Below, piece after piece: positions 1 to 27,000 of a stretch of 64,000 nt of DNA; positions within the stretch are counted from its first letter, which is position 1; each line of letters starts with the position of its first letter. Below the pieces are notes generated by a model. It worked only from the letters and a program-made list of their open reading frames with translations, was not told where the DNA came from and ran no database searches. The position numbers were made by a program, and so were the translations under genes. Source of the stretch: Ancistrus triradiatus (Eukaryota; Chordata; Actinopteri; Siluriformes; Loricariidae); assembly GCA_025084515.1 (NCBI GenBank), contig JAJAGP010001487.1:123363-187362 (forward strand). Reading direction: 5' to 3'.

Positions 1-81
1 AGTACTTTCGTTTAAAATGTATACAAGAAAATGTGAATTGTTTTGCATTGTTTACACTTCAGAAAAAAATTGAATGACTTA

Positions 82-1661
82 CAGTGATGCTTGAAAGTTT
101 GTGAACCCTTTAGAATTGTCTATATTTCTGCATAAATATGACCTAAAACATCATCAGATTTTCACACAAGTCCTAAAAGTAGATCAAGAGAACCCAGTTA
201 AGCAAATGAGACAAAAATATTATACTTGGTCATTTATTTATTGAGGAAAATTATCCAATATTACATATTAGTGAGTGGCAAAAGTATGTGAACCTTTAGG
301 ATTAGTTGAAGGTGAAATTAGAGTCAGGTGTTTTCAATCAATGGGATGACAATCAGGTGTGAGATGGCACCGTGTTTTATTTAAAGAACAGGGATCTATC
401 AAAGTCTGCTCTTCACAGCACACGTTTGTGGAAGTGTATCATGGCACGAACAAAGGAGATTTCTGAGGACCTCAGAAAAAAAGTCGTTGGTGATCATCAG
501 GCTGGAAAAGGTTACAAAACCATCTTTAAAGAGTTTGGACTCCACCAATCCACAATCAGACAGATTGTGTACAAGTGGAGGAAATTCAAAACCATTGGTA
601 CCCTCCCCAGGAGTGGCCGACCAACAAAGATCACTCTCAAAGAGCAAGGTGTGTAATAGTTGGCGAGGTCACAAAGGACCCCAGGGTAACTTCTAAGCAA
701 CTGAAGGCCTCTCTCACATGTTCATGAGTCCACCATCAGAAGAACACTGAACAACAATGGTGTGCATGGCAGGGTTGCAAGGAGAAAGTCACTGCTCTCC
801 AAAAAGAACATTGCTGCTCATCTGCAGTTTGATAAAGATCACGTGGACGAGCCAGAAGGCTATTGGAAGAATGTTTTGTGGATGGATGAGACCAAAATAG
901 AACTTTTTGGTTTAAAAGAAAAGCGTTATGTTTGGAGAAAGGAAAACACTGCATTCCAGCATAAGAACCTTATCCCATCTGTGAAATTTTGTGGTGGTAG
1001 TATCATGGTTTGGTCCTGTTTTGCTGCATCTGGGCCAGCACGGCTTGCCATCATTGATAGAACAATGAATTCTGAATTATATCAGAGAATTCTAAAGGAA
1101 AATGTCAGGACAGCTGTCCATGAACTGAATCTCAAGAGAAGGTGGGTCATGCAGCAAGACAATGACCCTAAGCACACAAGCCGTTTTACCAAAGAATGGT
1201 TACAGAAGAATAAAGTTCATGTTTTGGAATGGCCAAGTCAAAGTCCTGACCTTAATCCAATGGAAATGTGGTGGAAGGACCTGAAGCGAGCAGCTAATGT
1301 GAGGAAACCCATCAACATCCCAGAGCTGAAGCTGTTCTGTACGGAGGAATACGCTAAAATTCCTCCAAGCCGGTGTGCAAGAAACAGGAACAGGAAACAG
1401 TTGCAGTTATTGCTGCACAGGAGGGGTCACACCAGATACTGAAGCAAAGGTTCACAGAATTTTGCCACTCACTAATATGTAATATCGGATCATTTTCCTC
1501 AATAAATAAATGACCAAGTATAATATTTTTGTCTCGTTTGTTTAACTGGGTTCTCTTGATCTACTTTTAGGACTTGTGTGAAAATCTGATGATGTTTTAG
1601 CTCATATTTATGCAGAAATATAGAAAATTCTAAAGGGTTCACAAACTTTCAAGTGCAACTG
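82..1661 (+). mobile_element. Tc1/mariner DNA transposon, near full length, inactive
   Basis: Long inverted ends match: the first ~125 bases from 82 are repeated in reverse complement at about 1540-1661. The left flank is TA (80-81); the right flank reads TT, a one-base decay of the TA target duplication. A broken transposase lies inside. The 1580-bp size is typical of Tc1 elements. It is inserted close to a hAT-like terminus at 1664-1741. Confidence 0.93.
441..1442 (+). pseudogene. Tc1-like transposase, frameshifted
   Basis: This cut-and-paste transposase is broken in two. The first part (441-656) begins MARTKEISEDLRKKVV and carries the N-terminal paired-type helix-turn-helix followed by a GRP-rich linker, then stops. 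The second part (762-1442, shifted frame) carries the catalytic domain: Asp in WMDETK, Asp in NDPKHTS and Glu in DLNPMEMWW, 34 residues after the second Asp, so the DD34E triad is present. At least one frameshift and a stop lie between 650 and 762, and the C-terminal end has diverged. No intact protein can be read, so the copy is non-autonomous. Confidence 0.88.
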
Positions 1662-1663
1662 TT

Positions 1664-1741
1664 TATAAGCAAATCGAAACGTGAACTCAGTACCGTGACT
1701 TGAATCGAATCGTGAGCAGAGTGTATCGTTACACCCCTACT
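1664..1741 (-). mobile_element. hAT-like element terminus
   Basis: On the minus strand this begins TAGGGGTGTAACGATACAC and continues into a CGATTCGATT-rich stretch, a terminus common to short fish hAT-type elements. The Tc1 copy at 82-1661 sits beside or inside it. The other end is not visible. Family assignment is from memory of the terminal motif only. Confidence 0.5.
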
Positions 1742-3451
1742 CATTACTGTGCAGTCCTCATCAGAAGACATTGCGGTGCATTATGGGTATTCCTCGTCTG
1801 CCACTTGTCTGTCACCACTACAAAATGGTGGAATCCCAAATACAGTGAACATGAGCACATGTCCCTCTCTCTAATAACTAAAAAAGTCCAAATTTGTCTT
1901 TTCTGAGACTAGTTTTGAAAGACTGGTCGGCGACAATCAGCGTGATTGGTCTAATCAAGCTGCGCGTATTGTTCTCGGCCTCCCGAGAGTCGTGCCCTGT
2001 CTCTTCGTCCGCCAATCATGTCCGACTGACGGCTTGTTAATAAAACTCAAGCACGGCCATTAAATTCGGGGACTCTTTAAACCGCTGTACGTCTGTAATT
2101 ATGGGGTGGCTGCGAATTAGCCGTAATTATTGTAAATTAAAGCCTAAGCAACTCCAAATGAGAACAGAGACTACGCTGGAGAGGCGGCAGGTGCTGGAAG
2201 AACATCATAACATTTATCTACGGCTGCTTTATCTGCACGTCATTAACATGCAGCAGTAGGACTGTGCCAGAACCTGTTCTCGTTTCCGATTGTTCTGCTG
2301 GAGCAAGCAGATGTGAAGCTAGAGAGCCACAGAGACGCAGAGACACAGAGGGAGAGTTTTTCCCATTGACATGAAACACGGCCTCATCAAAAGCCGTTAC
2401 GGGATATGTGACAGAATATTTCATAACTCGCTATCGTGGCTCCCGTTTGAACCTTAGCATCGCCGAGTACAAAGAGCCATGTGATGGGATTGCTCACGAG
2501 GAGATCCGGCGTCTGTACACACTGCAAAGTTGACAAATGGGAGCCAGAGGCTGCAGAATGTGCATGTGTGAGGCTTCTAAAAGGACGGATTTTGTCTCTT
2601 TTGCGTTTTTAAAACTGAATCTCATCCAAAAGGGGACGACGTTCTTCCATTGCTCCATGGGCCAGTTTCAGTCTTCAGACTGTTTTGGCCAGATACATAA
2701 TGATCCCCGTGCCAGTTTAATACCGAGGACAGCTCCATATATCAAGCTCACCAGAATGAGAAATGACTCTGAGGGCTTGCTTTAGCTTTGTTATTCTTCT
2801 ACTATTTACCGTTCTGAAGACGATAATTGGATTTGGGCAGACGTGGCTGTCTGATCACACGGCGGCTTGCATGTCAACGCCCTGAGTGAATTCCTGACAC
2901 AGTCACAGTGATTGCAAGCGTGTAGAAATAGTCCACGTCAGTCTCTGTGCGGAAATAAAAGGAGCTTTCTGATAGATCTGATATTTCTGACCAGCAGGAG
3001 GTGATAATTTTATACTGATAAAGACTAACTTGGCTGAAAATGAATAATGTGGGGTGATAATATCTAGCATTTTGGGAGCAGTTTGGCTGGTAAACATCCA
3101 CCATTTTTAATTTAAATTCTGACTGAAATAATCTAGTCCATATGACTGGAACGCTCAAGACTTGAAACGGCAAAGCCAACCGTTCTAATTCCAAAAACTT
3201 TGGGATATTCCAACAGACCTCAATTTTCTAACCAAGCTCAACAGTAAAGCAACTGCCACTACTGCCGTGGACTTCAGGTGGACCTAGTTTGTCCAAACTT
3301 GGAAATGTAAAGTCCTGATTTCTCTCGCAAACTGGCATACTTGCTCTATATTTGTTTAGCTGTCGCATAATGGATGCCTCAACAGCCACAAGATTCAACA
3401 TTCTAGCCCGACGTATTCATGGAAAAATTGTCCGGATTCCCAGATACTCAC
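1742..3451. other. kcnh1 intron 7 part: no gene seen
   Basis: This is the partial intron downstream (in kcnh1 sense) of coding exon 7. I found no exon of kcnh1 or any other gene on either strand. The stretch 1960-2480 is free of recognisable repeats and contains TAATTA-type homeodomain-like sites, so it could be conserved non-coding sequence. The next kcnh1 exon must lie left of the window. Confidence 0.55.
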
Positions 3452-18382
<14,931 letters not shown>

Positions 18383-18483
18383 TTATCCTTCGTTCTTCTT
18401 TTTGTCTTGCTCTCTTCTTGTCTTCTCCACTTTTTTAATCTCTTTACTTGCTATTGTTTGATCTTCTCAGTGCGCACGGCTGC

Positions 18484-18560
18484 ATGGATGGATGGATGGA
18501 TGGATGGATGGAGCGGGCTCAGGTTCCTCCGCTCCTCCTCCTCCTCCTCCTCCTCATCTC
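18484..18560 (+). repeat. (GGAT)n and (CTC)n microsatellites in kcnh1 5' region
   Basis: About seven ATGG units followed by about seven CTC units, 130-210 bp upstream of the kcnh1 start codon, probably in its 5' UTR or promoter. Confidence 0.85.
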
Positions 18561-18714
18561 TCCTCCTGGCACCTGCGGATCTGTGAGTGAGTCCATGTGC
18601 CTCCCTCTCTCGGAGTCGATTTGGAGCTGATGAGCGCTCACGAGTTGCCAGATTGATCTGTTTTAAACGACGGAAGACGGTGCGTTTTGTTACTTTTTTG
18701 TGTGTGCGCGCGCA

Positions 18715-18718
<4 letters not shown>

Positions 18719-18769
<51 letters not shown>
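18719..18769 (+). repeat. (GT)n microsatellite
   Basis: About 25 GT units, roughly 370 bp upstream of the kcnh1 start codon. Confidence 0.95.
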
Positions 18770-19320
18770 ATTATTCCATATTCTGTTTGAGCGTTGTGTT
18801 TTATTTTAGGAGTAAAACTCATCTGCACATCTTAATAAACTATTAATTGTTCGGTTTAAACCATATTTGCCCAAACGAGGTTATGCGAATTATGTTTTAG
18901 TCAGCATTAAGTTAGGATTAATATTGATATTGAATATTGACCTGTCAGCAAATTATAATTCATTATAATTATAAGTAATATATAATTAACCATTAATAGA
19001 GACTTAAGCTCATTTAAAGCATGTCTTACCCAGCAAAAGTCGAAGGCTTAATTTCTGGAGGGTTGTGTAAATACAGTCGTTCAGGCAACCTCCGATGTAC
19101 AGACGCTGCTCTAGGTTAAAAGCACAAACAAAGAGCGCCACCCACTGGTGGTGATGCTGCGGGTTGCCAAGTGAGATAAACGCGTGCTGTATCAAGGTTG
19201 GACTGCGCACTTATTGGTGTAATTTAAAATGTTAAAATATATTTTTTTTATGTCTTTATTCAGTAATAAAACCACATAACGAGACATAACAAAAAAAGTT
19301 CTGGCAAGAGAATCCCCGAG

Positions 19321-19414
19321 CCATCTGGAGCCAAGCGCTGGACTTCACGGTGCCAGCTACCAACAGCTGGACTTAACGGTGCCAGGGAACCGACCTGTGC
19401 TTGGCTCCAGATGG
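19321..19414. repeat. Foldback: 16-bp perfect arms with an internal direct repeat
   Basis: CCATCTGGAGCCAAGC at 19321-19336 is the exact reverse complement of 19399-19414. Between the arms, a 19-base word beginning GCTGGACTT occurs twice (19337-19355 and 19366-19384) with one difference. Confidence 0.9.
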
Positions 19415-20079
19415 TGTTTCCCAGAGTTTGGGCTTCCTGGCAACCCTTAAGCCCGGGTTTGTGCTAAAATATCTTCCATCAAAGTAAATGCTTGAATTTT
19501 CCTAGAGTCTCAGCGCTTCTCCAGGTGTGTGTATCACGCGACACGGAGCAGGGCTGCCCTCACATACACTGACGTTCTAAAAATACACAAGCCAAGGTCT
19601 AGTCTGCAACACACCTGACCTGGGTTTGAGTCCCAGCAGTGCCTTCTGATCCTGACCAGGAAGAGCTGGGTTAAACCATGACCTCATGACTCATTTCAGT
19701 TACGTGCATGGTGAAATGTTTGGCATGAAACAAAGGACTGATATGGTGAGGTGGCCAAGGTATCAAAGGTAAATACTGGGTTTGGTAAATATTCTACCAA
19801 GAACTGTTTCACTTCTCAGAATGATCTCATGTTATGGAATCTAGTTGGTGCATATTATTTAAAAGTACAAGATGTTTAGGTTTATTGGTTACTATGGGGA
19901 AATTGCTGGTAAGATGGTAGATGTACATTTTCAATATGCTTTATTATTTTTACTTATATTTGTATTATTATTTTATTTTCGGTTACGTTCTTATCGACAC
20001 AGATTGCTTATCGGCTAGCGATCGTTTCCGTGATAATAAAGTTTGGTGCAGATTTACAGGGAATTTCCTGCTTCGCCCA

Positions 20080-20340
20080 ACTGGCAGCCTTCTTCCCAGT
20101 CAAAACTATGCACACTAAGACACTCTATCCTGGTGAGGGTCACACCCGGAACATGGAGTCCGTCCCGAAAACCCTCTAAACACTCAGGAGTTCATCTCAG
20201 GTCATCACATTCTCACCCATTCGCTCACACTTGGTTGTATGAAGTAGCCAGTCCACCTACTGACATGTTTTTGAAAGGAATGAGGAGAGAGAGAGAAAGT
20301 CCCAAACTCCACTCGGACCGAGGGGATCAAACCCGGGGTC
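20080..20340. repeat. Dispersed fish repeat, copy 1
   Basis: Decayed version of the common fish repeat containing phrases like ACACTCTATCCTGGTGAGGGTC and a header followed by CACATTCTCACCCATTCGC. Related pieces lie at 22560-22680 and 24230-24460. Probably derived from a LINE 3' end; family not certain. Confidence 0.45.
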
Positions 20341-20757
20341 AGTGGACCTGATCGGCTCCAAACTATGCTGATCTGATATAAACCAGACCTTATGATTGAA
20401 ATCAGCTGGTTTTTCCAACACTGCATTCCTTAACACGAAATATAAATTCTAATTTTTTAATAAGTGATGAAAGTCCAGAAAGCGAGACAAACATCTTATT
20501 CATTAGACCTACTTTTTTTGTGAATCAGTGACAGCGTGCAGAGGAAGTGTTAATATTCAACTTTGCTATTTACCTCTAGACATACCACGTCATAGCAGCT
20601 TGAGCTCTGGTAAGTCCCTGTAAACAATTTATCAATATTATCTTTATCAATATCCTGATGATACTATATTTTGCATGGTTTAGGACCTTATTGTCCCAAA
20701 CAACCTAACTGAATTACTATATTACAAATGAACTGAAATTAAAGGAGCAGTACATCA

Positions 20758-20760
<3 letters not shown>

Positions 20761-20802
<42 letters not shown>

Positions 20803-20822
20803 TATATATATATATATATAGT
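20761..20822. repeat. (TA)n microsatellite, left of Tc1
   Basis: TATATA run with a short ACACAC interruption, continuing into TATGTATACATAC words up to the Tc1 terminus. Confidence 0.9.
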
Positions 20823-20861
20823 ATGTATGTATACATACATAGTATAGTATGTATACATATA

Positions 20862-22413
20862 CACTGTGGAGCAAAAAAGTATTTAGTCAGTCACTGATTA
20901 TGCAAGTTCTCCGACATAGAAAGATGTGACAGATCTGTCATTTTCATCATAGCTACACTTCAACTGAGAGACAAAATGAGAAAAAAAATCCAGGAAATCA
21001 CATTGGAGGATTTTTAAAGGATTTAATTGTAAATTATGGTGGAAAATAGTATTTGGAAAATGGAAAAAAGTATTTGGTCAATAAATTTGGTTCAACTCAA
21101 TACTTTGTAACATAACCTTTGTTGCCAATGACAGAGGCATTACGTTTCCTGTAAGTTCTTCACCAGGTTGGCACACACTGTAGCTGGTATTTTGGCCCAT
21201 TCCTCCATGCAGATCTCCTCTAGAGCAGTGATGTTTTGGGGCAACATGGACTTTCAACTCCCTCCACAAATTTTCTATGGGGCTGAGGTCTGGAGACTGG
21301 CTAGGCCACTCCAGGACCTTGAACTGCTTTTTACGGAGCCACTCCTTCGCTGCCCGAGCGGTTGTGTTTGGGATCATTGTCATGCACGTTCCATCTTTAA
21401 TGCTCTCACTGATGAAAGGAGGTTTTGGCTTAAAATCTCACGATACATGGCCTCGTTCATTCTTCCCTTAACACAAATCAGTCGTCCTGTCCCCTTTGCA
21501 GAAAAACAGCCCCAAAGCATGATGTTTCCACCCCCATGCTTCATAGCAGGTATGGTGGTGAAACTCAGCATTTTTCTTCCTCCAAACACAGCGGTTGAGT
21601 TTTAAAAAAAAAAGTTCTATTTTGGTTTCATCTGACCACATGATATTCTCCCCAATCCTCTTCTGGATCATTCATATGCTCTCTGGCAAAACTTCAGACG
21701 GGTTTTGGACATTTGTACTGGCTTAAGCAGGGGGGCACGCCTGGCACTGCAGGATCTGAGTCCCTCTCGGCGTAGTGTGTTACTGATGGTAGCTTTGTTA
21801 CTTTGGTCCCAGCTCTCTGCAGGTCATTCATCAGGTCCCTCCGTGTAGTTATGGGATTTTTGCTCACCGTTCTCATGATCATTTTGACCCACGGGATGAG
21901 ATCTTGCGTGGAGCCCCAGATCGAGGGAGATTATCAATGGTCTTGTATGTCTTACAATTGCTCCCACAGTTGATTTATTCACACCAACCTGCTTGCCTAT
22001 TGTAGATTCACTCTCCCAGCCTGGGTGCAGGTCTACAATTTTCTTCCTGGTGTCCTTTGACAGCTCTTTGGTCTTGGCCATGGTTGAGTTTGGAGTCTGA
22101 CTGTTTGAGGCTGTGGACAGGTGTCTTTTATACAGATAATGAGGTCAAACAGGTGCCATTAATACAGGTAACGAGTGGAGGACAGAAGAGCTTCTTAAAG
22201 AAGAAGTTACAGGTCTGTAAGAGCCAGAAATCTTGCTTTTTTGTGGGTGACCAAATACTTCTTTTCCACCATGATTTACAATGAAATTCTTAAAAAATCC
22301 TACAATGTGATTTTCTGGATATTTTTTTTCTCATTTTGTCTTTACAGATCTCTCTCATCTTTCGAAGTAGAAGAACTTGCACAATCAGTGGTTGACTAAA
22401 TACTTTTTTGGCC

Positions 22414-22417
<4 letters not shown>
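20862..22417 (-). mobile_element. Tc1/mariner DNA transposon inserted in (TA)n
   Basis: Left end CACTGTGGAGCAAAAAAGTA and right end matching its complement (TACTTTTTTGGCCCACTA) bound a 1556-bp element, with long subterminal inverted repeats containing the AAATACTTTTTTCC phrase. TA-repeat DNA lies on both sides. Transposase remnant on the minus strand. Confidence 0.92.
21110..22081 (-). pseudogene. Tc1-like transposase, frameshifted
   Basis: Starts MAKTKELSKDTRKKIVDLH at 22081 with the helix-turn-helix, then changes frame several times: SDETKIELFF (first Asp), MLWGCFSAKGTGRL, the HDNDPKH block (second Asp) readable only in an alternative frame, and DLSPIENLWRELK (Glu) near 21290. Multiple frameshifts make it inactive. 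The family is different from the copy at 82-1661. Confidence 0.88.

Positions 22418-22473
<56 letters not shown>
22418..22473. repeat. (TA)n microsatellite, right of Tc1
   Basis: About 27 TA units directly abutting the Tc1 right end. Confidence 0.92.
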
Positions 22474-22475
<2 letters not shown>

Positions 22476-22559
22476 TGCACCACACCTCCCCTCCCTCAGA
22501 CACAGAAGGTCAAGTCTGCCAGCCTGTGACACCTGACCTGGCAAGAAGGCACCGCCTTT

Positions 22560-22680
22560 TATTCCGGTTTATTACCCGCTTGTCCTGATCATGGTCACCG
22601 AGCCTATCCCGGAACATACTGGGTGCAGGCGGAAGTACACCCTGGACCAGACACCAGTTCATCCCAGGCTATCATGGTAT
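22560..22680. repeat. Dispersed fish repeat, copy 2
   Basis: Contains TTACCCGCTTGTCCTGATCA and ACACCCTGGACCAGACACCA, phrases of a very common fish repeat. Truncated. Confidence 0.5.
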
Positions 22681-23689
22681 GGCAGATGGCACTACATTCA
22701 CAATACACACAGTATATGTACCACACACACACATCTATATAGATTCCTGGCTTCTCTTGAATTGTCATTCAAATACGAAAAATGCAATTTTTCCAAAGTG
22801 TCTATACTGTTAATTAGTCAGGGTGGAATTCAGTATTTCAGCCACTCAAATGATTAGATCACTGCAATACCGGAAACTCAAACTCCTCTTGCTGAAGAGT
22901 GCAGCCTGTGTGTAAAATCTCTTTGAGAGGCACAGAGCTAATGGACGCTCACTGAAGACAGCGCGTCTCTGGGTGCCTATGGCGCGATCGAAAGATTAAC
23001 CTGATTTCTCAAACTCGAATACATCAGCTCCTAGAAGTCTTACCATTTCTTAACAATATTTCAAATTTAAAGATAAAACAAGATGTATCGTTACGTAAAA
23101 TGTTCCTTCTTTTAAAAAAAACCACCAGCCCTTAAAGTAATAAATGTGATCCCTGAAAAATGTTTAATTTTTAGACCTCAAATGACCTGTGTGGTGCTAT
23201 GACACAAAGAGCCCAGACAAAAATAATGCTGTAATAATACTACCATAAAGTGTGAACCCATGCAGTTAAAAAATGCTTACATTACATAGCCAATTTGAAA
23301 AACACCAGAATATGATTAATCTATTTATTGCCTTTATTAGCTCTAAGATCATAAATAAATAAAAAACATGCGGAAAGCCAACCAATGGCTTGCAGGTTGA
23401 TCTGGTGAGATGTGCAGCTCACACGAACCTCCTGCAGAAATCCTAATGAAGTTCAACTAGTCAAACATTGACCTACAATAACAATGTGGTCCGATTGTAA
23501 CTAATGTAAGCTTGCAAATCCTGGCCAAATCTCCACACTCCAGTTCTCCAATCATTTTCACCTTGAACTTTTAACGGGGCCGATCAGGTGCAATAAATTT
23601 CCTCCAATTGCTGTACTTACATGTTTATGAGCCTTTTAGAGCAGCTGCCTCGTACCTCATACACACCTACGAGGGGTGGTTCCCAAAGT

Positions 23690-23748
23690 TATCACCATTT
23701 ATAACAGCGGTGACAGTGGCGTGTGGAGCCAGTGGTAAACACATCATC
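23690..23748 (+). promoter_or_regulatory. Candidate plb1 proximal promoter
   Basis: A TATA-like TTTATAACA lies about 50 bp upstream of the plb1 start codon, preceded by TCCCAAAGTTATCA, which resembles a nuclear-receptor/HNF-type half site. Weak evidence; the transcription start is unknown. Confidence 0.25.
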
Positions 23749-24014
23749 ATGGGAACCAAGGCCTTGGTCACTTTCCCCGTGCTTTTGGTGATTCTGCTGT
23801 TTTCTGGGCAGTCAGGTATTTTCATTCAAACCTTCATTCAGTTATTTTGCAGATGAATGCAGATATTGATTCATTGTAGTAGTAGTATATGTGTTGTGTT
23901 ATCTGTATGTTATATGTATGCATGCTCAGACTGTTAATACTTTTTTTTTGGGTTCATTTTTAGAGCCAGCTTTGCGTTCTGCCCAGTTAATGCCGTATTT
24001 AGTCCCTACATCTG
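23749..24014 (+). CDS. plb1: plb1 exons 1-2: signal peptide and spacer
   Basis: Exon 1 (23749-23815) encodes MGTKALVTFPVLLVILLFSG, a clear hydrophobic signal peptide, which fixes the start. Exon 2 (23964-24014) adds EPALRSAQLMPYLVPTS. Both donors follow one extra base (phase 1). Confidence 0.9.
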
Positions 24015-27000
24015 GTAAGTTACGTAGAATTAAAAGAAGGCACTTCCGATTAATAGGGTTAGTTTTCTATAAAAGATATAATACTGATTGCAAACTACTA
24101 AGTATTTTTGTTTATTTAAGAAATGAATGACTTGAATTCGACTGGATCACATTAAATACTCATACATGTACATGTAAAAACAAACTTTATGGAATTTCTT
24201 AATTCATAAAAACTTACTTTTAAATTAGAGCGCCTTTCACGTCCGTGTAGGTTTACTCCTGGTGCTCCGGTTTCATCCCACAGTCCAAAGACATGTTTTA
24301 GGTTAACGCTAAAGTGGCCTTAGTATTGAGTGTATGTGCCCTACGATGGATTGGCGCCCTCTCTAGGCTTGTTCCTGCCTTGCGCCCTGTGCCGTCGGCT
24401 AGGCACCGGCTCTCCCGCGACCCTGGACAGGATTACGCGGATAAGAAAGTGAACGAATGAATGACTTCATTTCCGAAAAGCTGTTTCAAGTCTAAATACT
24501 TTATATTAACTTTAAAGGTTGCATTATATTTGCATGAAATGTGTACAAAAACATTAAAGGGACCACGAGCAAAATAATGTTTATTAATGGAAGCAAGATT
24601 TTTATTAGTATATCGCATAGCTTTGGTGGTGTTTCAGATTTAACCATTTGTAAATTTTGCTATCACAGTGCATAAAATCTGAAATTCATCTGTAAACATT
24701 TCTGTTATCACAGTTTTATGATAACTCATAGGTGTGGGTATTGATATTGGACGATTATATCGCGATACATTGCGATACGATGCGTATTGCGATATTCCAC
24801 AGCTGAAATACAAGTTACGCTGTAGATTCTGAGTCGTCTTAATACAACACATCGCATCGATAATTCAGCGGACAAATTGAGTGAAGAATTAATTTTTTTT
24901 TTTTCGTTTTAGTTTCAATGCATTTGCACAATTTAAAATACTGCTAACAAAGTAAGAAATACAGTACACAGTGCAGGGAAAGGCTAAAAGCCAAATAGGT
25001 TTATACAAAGCCTACAAAACATTTTGAGCTGAAAATCGATGTAGTATCGTGAAAATTAATATCGTGATATATTGCTGTATCGATTTTTTACCACGGCCCT
25101 AAGAACTCATAAAATGTATACTGACATGATCAACATTTCTACCTGTAGTGTTCTGGCTTAAGTAGAACTAGGATCGAAATATATTCCCATACAATTATAT
25201 GCATATTTTATTTACCATGTCCGTTAAATTCTTACAGACCTTTCGATCGTTTGTAAGCTTTGACGCGCGTCAGATTTTCCCGACGTGTGCATTAAAAACT
25301 GCAGAGGTATATGTACAAACTCTTTTGCGTAAGACGGCAGTTTTCAGGTATAAATCTGATAGTAAGGTAAGGTTAATAACACGAGTCGGTGACTGGCTGG
25401 TCTCGATAAACCTTGTTTTGTCTGTGTGTGACAGTTCATACTTTAAGGCCTAGAGATGTGGGGGCGCTGTCTGCGCTGGGACTGTCCAAAACAGACAGGT
25501 ACAGTATGGCTAAAATGGGATTCCTAACAGGCCAGGGTGAAATAAAGTAATGTTAGTCTAACCCTGGCCACGTAAACCAGAAGAGTCTGTAATTCAATTG
25601 AATTAGAACAAAATTCTTGACATTTTGCATATCTACCTAGGTCTGATGAAATCAGGGTACTGAGAGAACTTAGTGGTAAGTCCTCACTTATTTTCAAAGA
25701 CGTACAGCGGATAAAGCAAAATTTAAATGCGGAAATATGAGTTATTTCATTGAATGGTCACTTTTCAAGTACATTTTGTCATGTGGTAGACTCTCTTATC
25801 CAGAACGACTTTATAACAAGGTACAACCCGAGAAATTCTGGGTTGCTCAAGGACCTAACAGTGGCAGCCTGGCAGGGCTGGAATTTGAACTCTGGACCTT
25901 CTGGCCCACAGTTCAGTACCTAACTGCTGTGACATTGTTTTTGTGTGTGTGTTAGACAGATTATTTATCTCACAGACCATACAGTGCTGAGATCTAATCA
26001 GAAATCAATGTCAGGGCCAGGGATTAGAGATTACGTTATAATAGGTATTGCCCTTACATTTGGAAGATAATAGTGGTGCCAGATAGTGCTTAGTTTGTAA
26101 AAAGCATGTAAAAGCATTCAACCCTCCTGCTTCAAAACAGCAAAACAGGTGAATGCATTCAGTTCATTCATTCTGAATTTGTCTTCCATAGGGATTCTGT
26201 CCACCTTCAATCCTAAAATAAAATCGCTGATCCCGACTCCGAGGTATACCAAGCACACATACTCAGATACACACTTTGCAAAAAATACACCAATTTTGCG
26301 TTTAGACCTGTGTCGTGTGTGTGATGTTACTGCAGGAATTTGCTGGAAGAAGCCGAAGACCTCGTTCTGGCACTCAATAAATATGACGTAAGGCAAAACT
26401 ATGTCTCGCACTGCCGCGAGCAGCTGTTAATATGCCTTTGCTTGATGTGTATTTGCATGCACGTTACTAATTAGAACAGTCTCTCTTTGTGATTTTTACC
26501 TGAGAGATAGCTTTCAAAAGTACAATTTATACCCATAAGATATTGAAAAAGCTTTCTGGTAATGCAAATCATTGTGTTTACTGGACTTTGCAGTGCCTAC
26601 AGTAGTCATTTTGAAAGAAATGTCCAGTAAATACGCTTGAATTGGTCCACTCTTGTAGATAATCATTGAACGTAACCTACAGTGGGGCAATTTAGGAACC
26701 CAGTACCAAGGAAAACAAGGAGACCAATAAGTGGCCAAAAACCCACTGCTGGTACAGACCCAGTACACACAGTAACTGGAGGACCTGTGAGACAATAATG
26801 AAATAAGGTGCATTACCCTGGCGAGGCGAAAGCAGGATAACGATCGGATAACAAAGGACCTGACCCAACGAGTTGAATTCGGACCTGGCTTATAAATATA
26901 ACCCTGATTTTAGTTGCGTTCGGCTACAATAAAGCCTTTAATCAAATGTGTAGAAACAGGAAACTCCAAGCTGTTTATTTCTGTGGTTTGACATAAAATA

